From: Massilia kyonggiensis
GTDB taxonomy: Bacteria > Pseudomonadota > Gammaproteobacteria > Burkholderiales > Burkholderiaceae_D
DNA: 64,000 nt
Assembly: GCF_024756235.1 (NCBI RefSeq)
Contig: NZ_JANUGY010000005.1
Span: forward strand, 248,001-312,000
Direction: 5' to 3'
A program made the translations under genes and the position numbers. Within the stretch, counting starts at the first letter, position 1, and each line of letters starts with the position of its first letter. The notes under the pieces are model-generated. The model searched no databases and was not told the origin of the DNA. It saw nothing but the letters and a program-made list of their open reading frames with translations. Of this stretch, positions 35,399 to 43,667 are shown in pieces.

Positions 35399-38143
35399 CT
35401 ACAGCTTGCCGCTGACCGACAGCCCGAACCAGCGCGGCACGGCGGGCGTGGTCGAATTCCACGTGGCCGCCAGCGGTGCGTGGTTCTTGAACGCGTTCTT
35501 CACGATCAGGCTGACGTCGAGGGTGCCGTCGCGCTTGCCGATGCCGAAGGCCAGGTCCGTGATGCTGGAGCCGCCGATCCACGCGAAGTCGGACAGGGAC
35601 ACGTCCGAGTTGTAGCGGGTGTTGTAGGCCGTATTGAAGCTCGCGCGGGCCTCGAGGTCGTGCACCAGCGGCACGCGGTAGTCGCCGCCCACGTTGAAGG
35701 TCCACTTCGACACGCCCGGCAGCAGGCTGCCCGTCACGTCGCGGTACGGCGCGGCGCCCGTATAGCCGTTCTCCACCGGCTGGGCCGAATTGGTGAACTC
35801 TTTATAGACGGCGTTCGTGTAGGCGCCGGCGAAGCGCAGGGTCACGTTCTTGATGCCCGTGTAGGCGCCGTCGAATTCCAGGCCTTTGGTCTGCACCTTC
35901 GGCACGTTGCCGGTCGCCGTCGTGTAATAGCTCTGGCCATCGTTGTTCAGCTGCGTCGTGTACACGTCCAGCACGCGCACGGCCTGCTGGTAATTGCGGA
36001 TGTTCATCAGGTACAGGTCCGCGTTGAGCAGCAGCGCGCGGTTCAGGAAGGCCGATTTCACGCCGATCTCGAACGCGCTCGTGCGCTCCTTGTCGACCAG
36101 GTTCGAGACGCCGTTGGTGAGCTGCGAGATGCCGGCCTTCTCGCCGTACTGCCACGACGTATAGCCGGTCAGGTCGGGCGTGAATTTATAGGTCGGGCTG
36201 AGCACGAACGATTTCAGGTTGCCGACATAGGGCTGCGCCTGCGTGAGCGGGAACAGCACGCCGACTTGCGACGCGCGGATCGCTTTCGCATCCGCCACCT
36301 GCTGCTTCTGCGCTGCCGTCAGGCTGGCGTACGACGCCGCATTGAAGTATTTCTTCGCGACGGCATCCGCCACCGCCAGCTGCGCCGCCGTGTTGGCGGC
36401 CAGCAGGCCGCCCTTCGCATCCGATGCAAAGCCGTTCAACTGCACGTTGCCCACCTGGGCCGGATTGAGTTCGGGCGCGAAGCCGCTGTCGAAGATCGTG
36501 GCGCTGCCTTCGTTCGTGCGGTTCTCGTGCGTGAGGCGCGCGCCGGTCGTCAGGGTCAGCGCATCCGTCAGGTGCCAGTTCGCCTGCGCGAACGCGGCCT
36601 CACTCTTGTTGACGATGTGCTGCGTGCCGGACGGCGAGTTGAACGCCATCGACACGCCGTCCAGCGAATTCAGCAGGAGGTTGCGGCCGCTCGCGTCGGC
36701 GTACAGGCGGTTGTACTGAGCGGCGTTGGCGAACCAGGCGCCCGCGTCGCTGCCCCAGATCTTGCGGTAGGTCGCGTCGTTGTTCACCTTCATCAGGAAG
36801 ATGCCGGTCTGGTAGTCCACGAAGCCGCCCGGCTGTGAGCTGAGACGGACTTCCTGCGTCACCTGGCGGTAGTCGTTCCAGAAGCCGCCCGAGTTGCGGT
36901 TGATGTCGAACGGCGTGCCTTCGTCGTTGCTGGCGTCGAAGTGGTAATCCTTGTAGGCGCTGATCGACGTCAGGTTGTGGCCCGCCACGTTCCAGTTCAG
37001 GTCCAGCGTCGCGCCGTTGCTGCCGGTGACGAGCGGGCGGCCGTTGTCGTTGTTGACGACGTTCTCGCCGCCGCCGTACAGGTAGTTCCCCGCGTACGTG
37101 TACTTGCTCTGCTGCGTGAACCAGCTGCGCTGCAGGCGCGTGCCGTTGTCGGTGGCCAGCGTGTTGACGGAGCCGTTCGCGTAGACCGTCGGCGTCGGCT
37201 TGAAGATCGTGCGGCTGTTGGTCGTCTCGCCCGCGCGCGGCTGCGCGTCCAGGGCGACGCGCGCGCTGAAGTCCTGCGTGGGCGTGAACAGGAATTGCAC
37301 GCGGCCGGACACGCGGTCCTTGTTCGTATAAGTGATGTCAGGGTTGTACGCGTTCTTGATGTCGCCCTGGCCCTTGGTGGCGCTCAGCGCGACGCGGTAG
37401 GCCACCAGGTTGTCGATCACCGGGCCGCCGCCCGCGTAGCGCGCCTGCACGGTATCGAGCTGGCCGAGGGTCACCGAATACGACGCATCCGGCGTGAACG
37501 AAGGCCGGCGCGTGTTGACGGCGACGACGCCCACGCTCGTGCTCTTGCCCAGCAGCGTGCCCTGCGGGCCGCGCGTCACTTCGACGGTGTCGACGTCGGT
37601 GAAGTCGAAGCTCGAGGAGAGGGCATTGTACGCATAGTTGACGCCGTCGACGATCAGGCCGACGCTGGGATCCTGCGCCTCGGTCTGGCCCTGCTTGCCG
37701 ATGCCGCGGATGGACAGGCTGGACGTGCGCTGGTTACCCTGGTTCCACGTCACGTTGGCGGCGCGCTGGGTCAGCGACTTGATGTCGGTGGCGTTCAGGC
37801 GGTCCAGTTCCTTGCCGGTGACGACGGAGACGGACAGCGGCACGTCCTGCAGGCGTTCCAGGCGGTTGCGGCTGCGCACGGTGACTTCGCCCAGGGCTTG
37901 CGGTTCTTCTTCGATGGCGGCGACGGCCGGTGCGGCGGGCGCTTCCGCGACAGATGTGGGCGTCGGCGCCGTGGCGCCGCCCTGGTTGGCGATGATCTGT
38001 TTGAGGCGCGCGATTTCCGCCTGCAGCTCGGCCACGGTGGGCGTCGCTTCGGCGGCGTGCAACGGCGCGCTGAACAGGGCGGCGCCCGCGAGCACGGCGG
38101 CGATGGGAGCGAGATGGAGCGGGGTGTTCTTCTGATGGGTCAT
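35399..38143 (-). CDS. TonB-dependent outer-membrane receptor (paralogue 1)
   Basis: 914 residues. A signal peptide (LAPIAAVLAGAALFSAPLHA) is followed by a heptad-like stretch (VAELQAEIARLKQIIANQ), then the plug domain (DVPLSVSVVTGKELDRL; SLSIRGIG; DPSVGLIVDGVNY; VEVTRGPQGTLLGKS; GVVAVNTRRP). The rest is a large 22-strand-type barrel. It imports a substrate across the outer membrane using TonB/ExbBD energy; the ligand is unknown. The ATG at 38143 is chosen because the upstream in-frame GTG at 38197 lies inside the sigma-54 promoter. It closely resembles the receptor upstream, so the pair arose by duplication. Confidence 0.93.
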   Translation of the reverse strand: MTHQKNTPLHLAPIAAVLAGAALFSAPLHAAEATPTVAELQAEIARLKQIIANQGGATAPTPTSVAEAPAAPAVAAIEEEPQALGEVTVRSRNRLERLQDVPLSVSVVTGKELDRLNATDIKSLTQRAANVTWNQGNQRTSSLSIRGIGKQGQTEAQDPSVGLIVDGVNYAYNALSSSFDFTDVDTVEVTRGPQGTLLGKSTSVGVVAVNTRRPSFTPDASYSVTLGQLDTVQARYAGGGPVIDNLVAYRVALSATKGQGDIKNAYNPDITYTNKDRVSGRVQFLFTPTQDFSARVALDAQPRAGETTNSRTIFKPTPTVYANGSVNTLATDNGTRLQRSWFTQQSKYTYAGNYLYGGGENVVNNDNGRPLVTGSNGATLDLNWNVAGHNLTSISAYKDYHFDASNDEGTPFDINRNSGGFWNDYRQVTQEVRLSSQPGGFVDYQTGIFLMKVNNDATYRKIWGSDAGAWFANAAQYNRLYADASGRNLLLNSLDGVSMAFNSPSGTQHIVNKSEAAFAQANWHLTDALTLTTGARLTHENRTNEGSATIFDSGFAPELNPAQVGNVQLNGFASDAKGGLLAANTAAQLAVADAVAKKYFNAASYASLTAAQKQQVADAKAIRASQVGVLFPLTQAQPYVGNLKSFVLSPTYKFTPDLTGYTSWQYGEKAGISQLTNGVSNLVDKERTSAFEIGVKSAFLNRALLLNADLYLMNIRNYQQAVRVLDVYTTQLNNDGQSYYTTATGNVPKVQTKGLEFDGAYTGIKNVTLRFAGAYTNAVYKEFTNSAQPVENGYTGAAPYRDVTGSLLPGVSKWTFNVGGDYRVPLVHDLEARASFNTAYNTRYNSDVSLSDFAWIGGSSITDLAFGIGKRDGTLDVSLIVKNAFKNHAPLAATWNSTTPAVPRWFGLSVSGKL

Positions 38144-38180
38144 TACGGGCTTTCTGAAACGGGGGAGAAAACTTTCTTTC

Positions 38181-38196
38181 TGCAAATCCCGTACCA
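38181..38196 (-). promoter_or_regulatory. sigma-54 promoter of receptor 1
   Basis: The minus strand reads TGGTACGGGATTTGCA, which fits TGGYRYR-N4-TTGCW at every position. GG (-24) and GC (-12) are separated by 10 bases. The expected transcription start is near 38170, 27 bases before the ATG. Two 18-bp inverted repeats lie upstream. Confidence 0.8.
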
Positions 38197-38225
38197 CCCG
38201 AAAATGACGCGAAACCGGGCCCGCG

Positions 38226-38243
38226 CTGTTGTCTGGGCAACAG
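38226..38243. promoter_or_regulatory. 18-bp palindrome upstream of receptor 1 (putative activator site)
   Basis: CTGTTGTCTGGGCAACAG. With the outer bases CCGCG/CGCGG (38221-38248) the arms reach 11 bp. It is centred about 64 bases upstream of the predicted sigma-54 start. It may also act as a hairpin behind receptor 2, but no T run follows. Confidence 0.5.
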
Positions 38244-38266
38244 CGCGGCGGCCCGTATCAGGCAGA

Positions 38267-38284
38267 CTGTTGAAAAATCAACAG
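38267..38284. promoter_or_regulatory. 18-bp palindrome upstream of receptor 1 (second copy)
   Basis: CTGTTGAAAAATCAACAG has perfect 7-bp arms. It is centred 41 bp (about four helix turns) from the copy at 38226 and about 105 bases upstream of the predicted sigma-54 start, a usual distance for an enhancer-binding protein. It sits directly after the stop of receptor 2. Confidence 0.55.
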
Positions 38285-38288
38285 GCGC

Positions 38289-41108
38289 TCACAGCTTCCC
38301 GCTGAACACGAGACCGATCCAGCGCGGATACGGATTCGGCGCGTAGCTGACCCAGCCCGCCTCGTGCGCGAGGCTGTTGGTGAGGTTCTTCACGATCAGG
38401 GTCACGTCGAAGCTGCTCTTCGTGTTCACGCCGAGCGCGAGATCCGTCGTGCTGCTGCCGGGCACCCAGCCCCAGGCGGACAGCGTGTCGCTGTTGTTGT
38501 AGCGGCTCGTGAACGCCGTGTTGAAGCTGGCGTGGACCGTGTTGCCGCCCCGGACCGGCAGCTTGTATTCGGCGCCCAGGTTGCCCGTCCAGCGTGCGGC
38601 GCCCGGCAAGGTCAGGCCGCTCTGGTCGACGTACGCCGCCGGCAGGTAGCCCAGTTCGTCCGGCTTGGCGGCTTGCGGGAAGCTGACGTAGCGCGCATCG
38701 TTGTACGCACCCGAGAAGCGGATGTTCAGGTTTTGTATGCCGCTGTATGCGCCGTCGAATTCCCAGCCGCGCGCCCGCGCCTTCGGCACGTTGCCCTGGG
38801 CCGACACGTAGGCGGTCGGATTGGCCTGGCCGTTCGCGATGTTCGTCTGCGTCGTGAATTCGTCGACGACGCGCACGGTGGTCTGGTAGTCGCGGATCTT
38901 CATCAGGAACAGGTCCGTGCCCACGATCAGCGTGTTGTTCAGCAGGCTCGATTTCAGGCCGATCTCGAATGCGTTCGTCTTCTCGGGCCGCACGTTGGCC
39001 GACACGCCGTTGACGTTCAGCGCGGAGCCCGACTTTTCGCCGTACTGCCACGACGCGTACGTCGTGTACTGGTCGCTGATGCGCCACGACGGGCTGATCA
39101 CGCCCGTGAACAGGCTGTCGTTGTAACGGCTCGTCACGCCGGCAATCATCTGGCCGATCTGGCCCGCGCGTACCGCCTTGGCCGCCGCCACCTGCGCTTT
39201 CTGCGCGGCAGTGAGGGTGTTGTAGGCGTCGCCCGGGTTGGTGCCCTTGACGGCGCCGAAGTAGCGGTTGGCGACGTCATCGGCGAGGGCGAGTTGTGCC
39301 GCCGTGTTCCCGGCCAGCAGGGCGCCAGCGCCGGCGGTGCCGAAACCGCCCAGCGCCACGCCGCGCACGGCCACCGGATTCAGCGCACCGCCGGCGCCGT
39401 TCGCCTCCAGGAAACGCGTGTCCGTCGTCGTGCGGTTCTCGTGCGTCACGCGCAGGCCACCCGTCAGTGCGAATGCATCGTCGATATGCCACGTCGTGTT
39501 GCCGTACCACGCCGTGCTCTTCGTCTTGACCCACGTGTCGCCCTGGATGATGCCGTCGTTCAGGCTGTCCGCGAGCAGGGCCAGGCCCGCACCCCGGTTC
39601 GTGCCCGCGTTGGTGTCGAGCGCCGCGTATTGCGCCGCCGTCGCGAACCAGGCGCCGGCGTCCGACCCCCAGCCGGTCTTGGACTGGATGTCGTTCTTCG
39701 TCTGCAGGTAGTACAGGCCCGTCACGTAATCGAACGTGCCGCCCGGCTTCGACTGCAGCTTGAATTCCTGGCTCCACTGCTGGTAGAACACGCCGCCGCC
39801 GCCGTTGCGGTTGATGTCGAACGGCGTGCCCTCGTCGTTGTGCGCGTCGAAGCTGTACTTGCGCGTGGCCGTCAGCGAGGTGAGGGTGGCATCGGGCAGC
39901 TTCCACGTCAGCTCCGCCGACGCGCCCTTGTTCGACACGGTCTGGCCCTGGTTCTCGTTGAAGTTCAGGTTGTTGTCGCCGATGTAGTTGTTCTCGTACG
40001 TGTACGGCGTGCCGTTGAAATCGCGGCCCGCGAACCACGCACGGCCCGGCGTGCGGACGCCGGCGGCGTTGGTGAAGCCCGTCAGTTTCGCGCGCACGGT
40101 GGTGCCGCTCGGATCGGTGAGGCTGCCGTCGGCGAAGCGGTCGGGCTGGTTGTGATAGAAAGTCAGGCCGTTCTGCACCTGCGAGGCATGCGGTTCCAGG
40201 TCGGCGCTGATGCGCGCGTTGAATTCGGCCGTGGGCGTGAACAGGAATTGCACGCGGCCGCTCACGCGGTTCTTGTTGTACAGGCTGTAGTTCGTGTCGA
40301 AGTTGTTCGTATAGAAGCCGCGGCTGCGGTTGACGACGAACGAGCCGCGCCACGCCAGCAGGTCCTCGATCACGGACCCGCCCAGGTTGGCCTTCGCGAT
40401 CACCGTGTCGCGCTGGCCGAAGCCCAGCTGGTAGTCGGCGCTCGGATAAAAGTCGGGCCGTTTCGTGTTGATGGAGACGACGCCGGAGCTGGCGCCCTTG
40501 CCGCCCAGCGTGCCCTGCGGGCCGCGCACGACGTCGACCGTATCGATGTCGTAGATGTCGAAGTTGGCGAGTTGCGTGAGGCCGTAGGCGACGCCGTCGA
40601 CGACCATGCCCACGCTGGGGTCCTGCGTCTCCGTGAACGAGCGCTTGCCCAGGCCACGGATCGACAGCGACGCGCCGCGCGTATTGTTCTGGTTGAACTG
40701 GATGTTGGCGCCGCGCTTCGTGATGGCGGACAGGTCCTGTGCCAGTTCGCGGTCCAGTTCCGCGCCGCTGACGACGGAGATCGACAGCGGCACTTCCTTC
40801 AAGGTCTCGATCTTTTTCCGGCCGCGCACGGTGACGTCGCCCAGGGCTTGCGGTTCTTCTTCGGGCGCGGGCGGTGCGGCAACAGGCGCCGCGCTGGCTG
40901 CCGCATCCGCTTGTCCGCCCAGCGCCTGCCGCAGCTGCGCATTTTCCGCCTGGACGCGCGCCAGCTGCGCCTGGAGTTCCGCCACGGTGGGCGTGGCCTG
41001 TTGGGCGCTGGCCGGCCCGCTGCACAGCATCCCGAGACCCGCGAGCGCGGCGGCGAGGGGGGCGAGGCGGAACGGCATCGGTCGGACGGCGGTATTCGTT
41101 TGTGTCAT
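38289..41108 (-). CDS. TonB-dependent outer-membrane receptor (paralogue 2)
   Basis: 939 residues. A signal peptide (APLAAALAGLGMLCSGPASAQQ) is followed by a heptad stretch (VAELQAQLARVQAENAQLRQAL) that is longer than in its neighbour. A plug follows (EVPLSISVVSGAELDREL; SLSIRGLGKRSFTETQDPSVGMVVDGVAYGLTQLANFDIYDIDTVDVVRGPQGTLGGKGASSGVVSINTKRP), then a barrel ending WIGLVFSGKL. The same opening, plug and end are seen in the downstream paralogue. It should work with the divergent tonB-exbBD. It has its own sigma-54 promoter. The substrate is unknown. Confidence 0.94.
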   Translation of the reverse strand: MTQTNTAVRPMPFRLAPLAAALAGLGMLCSGPASAQQATPTVAELQAQLARVQAENAQLRQALGGQADAAASAAPVAAPPAPEEEPQALGDVTVRGRKKIETLKEVPLSISVVSGAELDRELAQDLSAITKRGANIQFNQNNTRGASLSIRGLGKRSFTETQDPSVGMVVDGVAYGLTQLANFDIYDIDTVDVVRGPQGTLGGKGASSGVVSINTKRPDFYPSADYQLGFGQRDTVIAKANLGGSVIEDLLAWRGSFVVNRSRGFYTNNFDTNYSLYNKNRVSGRVQFLFTPTAEFNARISADLEPHASQVQNGLTFYHNQPDRFADGSLTDPSGTTVRAKLTGFTNAAGVRTPGRAWFAGRDFNGTPYTYENNYIGDNNLNFNENQGQTVSNKGASAELTWKLPDATLTSLTATRKYSFDAHNDEGTPFDINRNGGGGVFYQQWSQEFKLQSKPGGTFDYVTGLYYLQTKNDIQSKTGWGSDAGAWFATAAQYAALDTNAGTNRGAGLALLADSLNDGIIQGDTWVKTKSTAWYGNTTWHIDDAFALTGGLRVTHENRTTTDTRFLEANGAGGALNPVAVRGVALGGFGTAGAGALLAGNTAAQLALADDVANRYFGAVKGTNPGDAYNTLTAAQKAQVAAAKAVRAGQIGQMIAGVTSRYNDSLFTGVISPSWRISDQYTTYASWQYGEKSGSALNVNGVSANVRPEKTNAFEIGLKSSLLNNTLIVGTDLFLMKIRDYQTTVRVVDEFTTQTNIANGQANPTAYVSAQGNVPKARARGWEFDGAYSGIQNLNIRFSGAYNDARYVSFPQAAKPDELGYLPAAYVDQSGLTLPGAARWTGNLGAEYKLPVRGGNTVHASFNTAFTSRYNNSDTLSAWGWVPGSSTTDLALGVNTKSSFDVTLIVKNLTNSLAHEAGWVSYAPNPYPRWIGLVFSGKL

Positions 41109-41150
41109 TGGCTTGCTCTCTCTTGGTGGCTAGGGTCGCTAGCCTTTATC

Positions 41151-41165
41151 GCAAGGAGCGTGCCA
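41151..41165 (-). promoter_or_regulatory. sigma-54 promoter of receptor 2
   Basis: The minus strand reads TGGCACGCTCCTTGC, a perfect match to TGGCACG-N4-TTGC, preceded by T. GG and GC are separated by 10 bases. The expected start is near 41139, 31 bases before the ATG of the receptor. Confidence 0.88.
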
Positions 41166-41321
41166 ATAACGAAATAAACCGTTTATATAGAAGAGCGGGC
41201 TTTTTCGTGTCCGAACGGGGCTGCTGGAAAATCTCACACCTGAGCAGGGATGAACGGCGCCGGTGTTGCAATTCGCGCAGCGGGGACGATGTGCAGGTTT
41301 GAACAGGGGAGGGCATCCGGG

Positions 41322-41339
41322 CTGTTGATTTCGCAGCAG
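41322..41339. promoter_or_regulatory. 18-bp inverted repeat upstream of tonB (putative activator site)
   Basis: CTGTTGATTTCGCAGCAG, of the form CTGTT-N8-AGCAG, has the same length and outer bases as the copy at 47210. It is centred about 86 bases upstream of the predicted sigma-54 start of tonB. Confidence 0.5.
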
Positions 41340-41390
41340 CCGCGCTGTCGAGAGATCAGCAGTGGGTAATGAAATCAATGACTTACGGTC

Positions 41391-41406
41391 AGGCACGCTT
41401 CCTGCA
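41391..41406 (+). promoter_or_regulatory. sigma-54 promoter of tonB-exbB-exbD
   Basis: AGGCACGCTTCCTGCA has GG and GC separated by exactly 10 bases. It differs from TGGCACG-N4-TTGCA at two positions, the first T and the first T of TTGC. The expected start is near 41417, 24 bases before the tonB ATG. Confidence 0.7.
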
Positions 41407-41440
41407 ACGTGGCAGGCACGGACAACAGAAAGGCCTCGTC

Positions 41441-42220
41441 ATGACCACTTTGAGTTTTGAGAGCATTAAATACTCGCCCAGGAAGGCCGCAGTGCGCCGC
41501 GCCGTCCGCCCGGCGCCACGCCTCGCGGTGGAACAGCAACCGGTCAGCGCGGCGATCCGCCAGCTGCGGGCCGCCGGTGCGCGCAACAAGGGCGGCCTCG
41601 CGGCGCTGATCGGCCTGACGGCACTGGCGCACGTCGGCGTGATCGTTGCGCTGCACCGGCCGGCCACCACGCTGCCGGAACAGCCCAAGGTGCAGCCGCT
41701 CGCGATCGAGATCGCACCGCCGCCGCCACCTCCGCCGCCGCCGCCGGAACCACCGAAACCGCAGCCGCGCGCGGTCAAGGCCGCACCGGTGAAAGCCGCG
41801 CCGCCGCTGCCGGTGGTCAGCCCGCAGGCCGTCGACGACGGTCCGCCGACCGCCGACACGGTGCAGGTCGCCACCGCGCCCGCACCGGCGCCGGCGCCCG
41901 TCGTCGCCGCGCCGCCTGCGCCCCCGCCGCCGGAACCGGTGACGGAAGCACGCGGCTTCGTCGGCTACCGCAACAATCCGGCACCCGACTATCCGGCCCT
42001 GGCGCAGGACCGCGGCATGCAGGGCCGCGTGATCCTCAAGGTGCACGTGCTGGCGTCCGGCAAGGCGGACAACGTCACCGTCGACAAGTCCACCGGATTC
42101 AAGATCCTGGACGACGCGGCCATCAAGGCGGTGCTGCAATGGACCTTCGATCCGGCACGGCGCGGCCAGACCCCGATCGACGGCTGGGTCACCGTTCCCC
42201 TCAACTTCAAGCTTTCCTGA
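41441..42220 (+). CDS. tonB: TonB energy-transducing protein
   Basis: 259 residues. There is a basic cytoplasmic N-terminus and one membrane anchor at about 75-95 (LAALIGLTALAHVGVIVAL). A long Pro-rich stretch spans the periplasm (about 110-190, including a run of ten prolines). The C-terminal TonB domain has YPALAQDRGMQGRVILKVHVLASGKADNVTVDKSTGFKILDDAAIKAVLQWTFDPA. It connects ExbBD to the receptors. The ATG at 41441 is chosen over an in-frame ATG at 41369 that would lie before the sigma-54 promoter. Confidence 0.93.
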   Translation: MTTLSFESIKYSPRKAAVRRAVRPAPRLAVEQQPVSAAIRQLRAAGARNKGGLAALIGLTALAHVGVIVALHRPATTLPEQPKVQPLAIEIAPPPPPPPPPPEPPKPQPRAVKAAPVKAAPPLPVVSPQAVDDGPPTADTVQVATAPAPAPAPVVAAPPAPPPPEPVTEARGFVGYRNNPAPDYPALAQDRGMQGRVILKVHVLASGKADNVTVDKSTGFKILDDAAIKAVLQWTFDPARRGQTPIDGWVTVPLNFKLS

Positions 42221-42248
42221 TTTTTTCACTCCCATAGGCGCTCATTCC

Positions 42249-42971
42249 ATGTCTCCTCAATACCTCAATCTCATCGTTCAAGGCGCCCTGTACGGACTGG
42301 TGCTGTTCTCCATCGTCACCTGGGTCCTGATCCTGGCCAAGGCCGTGCAGCACGCGCGCGTCGGAAAACAGGATAAACAGTTTACGCAGAAGTTCTGGAG
42401 CGCCAATTCGCTGGACGCGGCCACCGCGCTGGGCAGCGACGCCAGCCCCAAATCGCGCCTGGCCAACGTCGGCTTCGAGGCGCTGTACGTGAACGACACG
42501 GACGGCTCGGGCAGCGACCTCGAGCACAGCTGGGACCGTCAGGAACTGCTGGAACGCCAGCTGCGCCAGCAGATCCAGAAGGAATACCAGTCGCTGGAAA
42601 GCGGCCTCGCGGTGCTGGCGTCGATCGGCAGCACGGCGCCGTTCGTCGGCCTGTTCGGCACGGTGTTCGGCATCATCAACGCGCTGGGCGCCATCGGCAA
42701 GAGCGGTTCGGCCAGCATCGAAGTGGTGGCGGGTCCGATCGGCGAAGCGCTGATCGCCACCGGCATCGGCATCGCCGTCGCCGTCCCGGCCGTGCTGGCG
42801 TTTAACTACTACGTGCGCCGCCTGAAAGTGAAAGCTGCCGAGCTGGATAACTTCGCCACCGACTTCGTCAACCTGGCGCAGAAGAACGGCTTCCGCGTGA
42901 CCAAGGCGACCGTGCGTCCGGCCGGCAAAGCCGTGCACGTGGGTGCCCAGCCTGTGGGAGCGGCGGCATAA
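42249..42971 (+). CDS. exbB: ExbB proton-channel protein
   Basis: 240 residues of the MotA/TolQ/ExbB family. There are three membrane segments: near the start (VLFSIVTWVLILAKAV), LASIGSTAPFVGLFGTVFGIINAL, and GEALIATGIGIAVAVPAVLAFNYYV. These contain the conserved Thr/Pro residues of the channel. With ExbD it uses the proton gradient to drive TonB. Its TAA overlaps the exbD ATG by one base. Confidence 0.95.
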   Translation: MSPQYLNLIVQGALYGLVLFSIVTWVLILAKAVQHARVGKQDKQFTQKFWSANSLDAATALGSDASPKSRLANVGFEALYVNDTDGSGSDLEHSWDRQELLERQLRQQIQKEYQSLESGLAVLASIGSTAPFVGLFGTVFGIINALGAIGKSGSASIEVVAGPIGEALIATGIGIAVAVPAVLAFNYYVRRLKVKAAELDNFATDFVNLAQKNGFRVTKATVRPAGKAVHVGAQPVGAAA

Positions 42972-43381
42972 TGGCTTTCTCGACCGGTAAAGACAGCAGC
43001 GACGTCGTCAGCGAAATCAACATCACGCCGCTCGTCGACGTGATGCTCGTGCTGATGGTCGTCTTCATCCTGACCGCGCCGCTGCTGAACAACGCGGTGC
43101 GGATCAACCTGCCCAAGACCTCCACCACGGAGCCCGCGAACCCGACGAAGTCCGTGACGGTCAGCGTCGACGGCGCCAGCAAGATCTACATCGACAAGCG
43201 CGAAGTGGACCTGGCCGCCCTGGAGCCGGAGCTGAAAAGCGTGGTGGCCACGAACCCCGAGCTGGCGGTGAGCCTGCAGGCCGACGAGGGCGTGCCGTAT
43301 CGCGCGGTCGCCAAGGTGATCGCGAACATCCAGCGGTCGGGTGTGACCAAGTTGTCGGTGCTGACACAGCCTGGGGGGTGA
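42971..43381 (+). CDS. exbD: ExbD proton-channel protein
   Basis: 136 residues. A single N-terminal membrane helix (NITPLVDVMLVLMVVFILTAPLL) carries the essential Asp of LVDVML. A periplasmic domain follows (VSVDGASKIYIDKREVDLAALEPELK; VSLQADEGVPYRAVAKVIANIQRSG). It closes the tonB-exbB-exbD operon and is followed by a terminator. Confidence 0.96.
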   Translation: MAFSTGKDSSDVVSEINITPLVDVMLVLMVVFILTAPLLNNAVRINLPKTSTTEPANPTKSVTVSVDGASKIYIDKREVDLAALEPELKSVVATNPELAVSLQADEGVPYRAVAKVIANIQRSGVTKLSVLTQPGG

Positions 43382-43412
43382 ATCCCGCACCGACAACGAA
43401 GTCTGCAATACG

Positions 43413-43442
43413 AGCGCCGGCGCAGTCAGCCGGCGCTTTTTT
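43413..43442 (+). terminator. rho-independent terminator after exbD
   Basis: An 8-bp GC stem GCGCCGGC / GCCGGCGC with a 7-base loop, followed by TTTTTT. It lies 32 bases after the exbD stop. Confidence 0.9.
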
Positions 43443-43656
43443 ATTCGGGGTCAGAGCACATTTTTCGTCTAATTCGGGGTCAGAGCACATTTCCGATCAA
43501 TGGCGCGATTTCAACAGCACGCCGATCCGTGGCCGTTGTACCGACCTTTGCACGAGTGCCCGCGGCGGCGCTGCTGACTGGACTTGCCTGAAGGATCATG
43601 CGCAAAAAAGAGCTCTGACCCCGAATTTTGCGAGAAACAGGGTCTGACCCCGAATT
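43443..43656. repeat. REP-like repeat cluster (GGGGTCAGAGCAC family)
   Basis: Two direct copies of ATTCGGGGTCAGAGCACATTT lie at 43443-43463 and 43472-43492. Two inverted, shorter relatives follow at 43611-43629 (AGCTCTGACCCCGAATTTT) and 43640-43656 (GGGTCTGACCCCGAATT). The inner 118 bases hold no gene. This GGGGTCAGA/TCTGACCCC pattern is typical of REP elements moved by RAYT-type transposases in many proteobacteria. No transposase is in the window. Confidence 0.65.
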
Positions 43657-43667
43657 GCCGAATTGGA

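Larger units (their letters stand above)
41109..41440. promoter_or_regulatory. divergent regulatory region between receptor 2 and tonB
   Basis: This 332-base gap contains a sigma-54 promoter in each direction (41151-41165 minus, 41391-41406 plus) and an 18-bp repeat at 41322-41339. A looser related sequence starts at 41221 (CTGCTGGAAAATCTCACAC). I see no Fur box, so iron control of this TonB system is not supported by the sequence. Confidence 0.6.

Noticed and set aside
38364-41177. A 937-codon plus-strand open frame opposite receptor 2
   Set aside because: Its translation is Arg/Val/Ala-rich and has no domain. It is the antisense frame of a clear TonB receptor in GC-rich DNA.
41109-41440. 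A Fur box controlling tonB and receptor 2
   Set aside because: No sequence near GATAATGATAATCATTATC was found in either direction; the sigma-54 sites explain expression better.
43493-43610. A small gene or RNA inside the REP-like cluster
   Set aside because: No start with a ribosome-binding site and no tRNA-like or stable fold was apparent.
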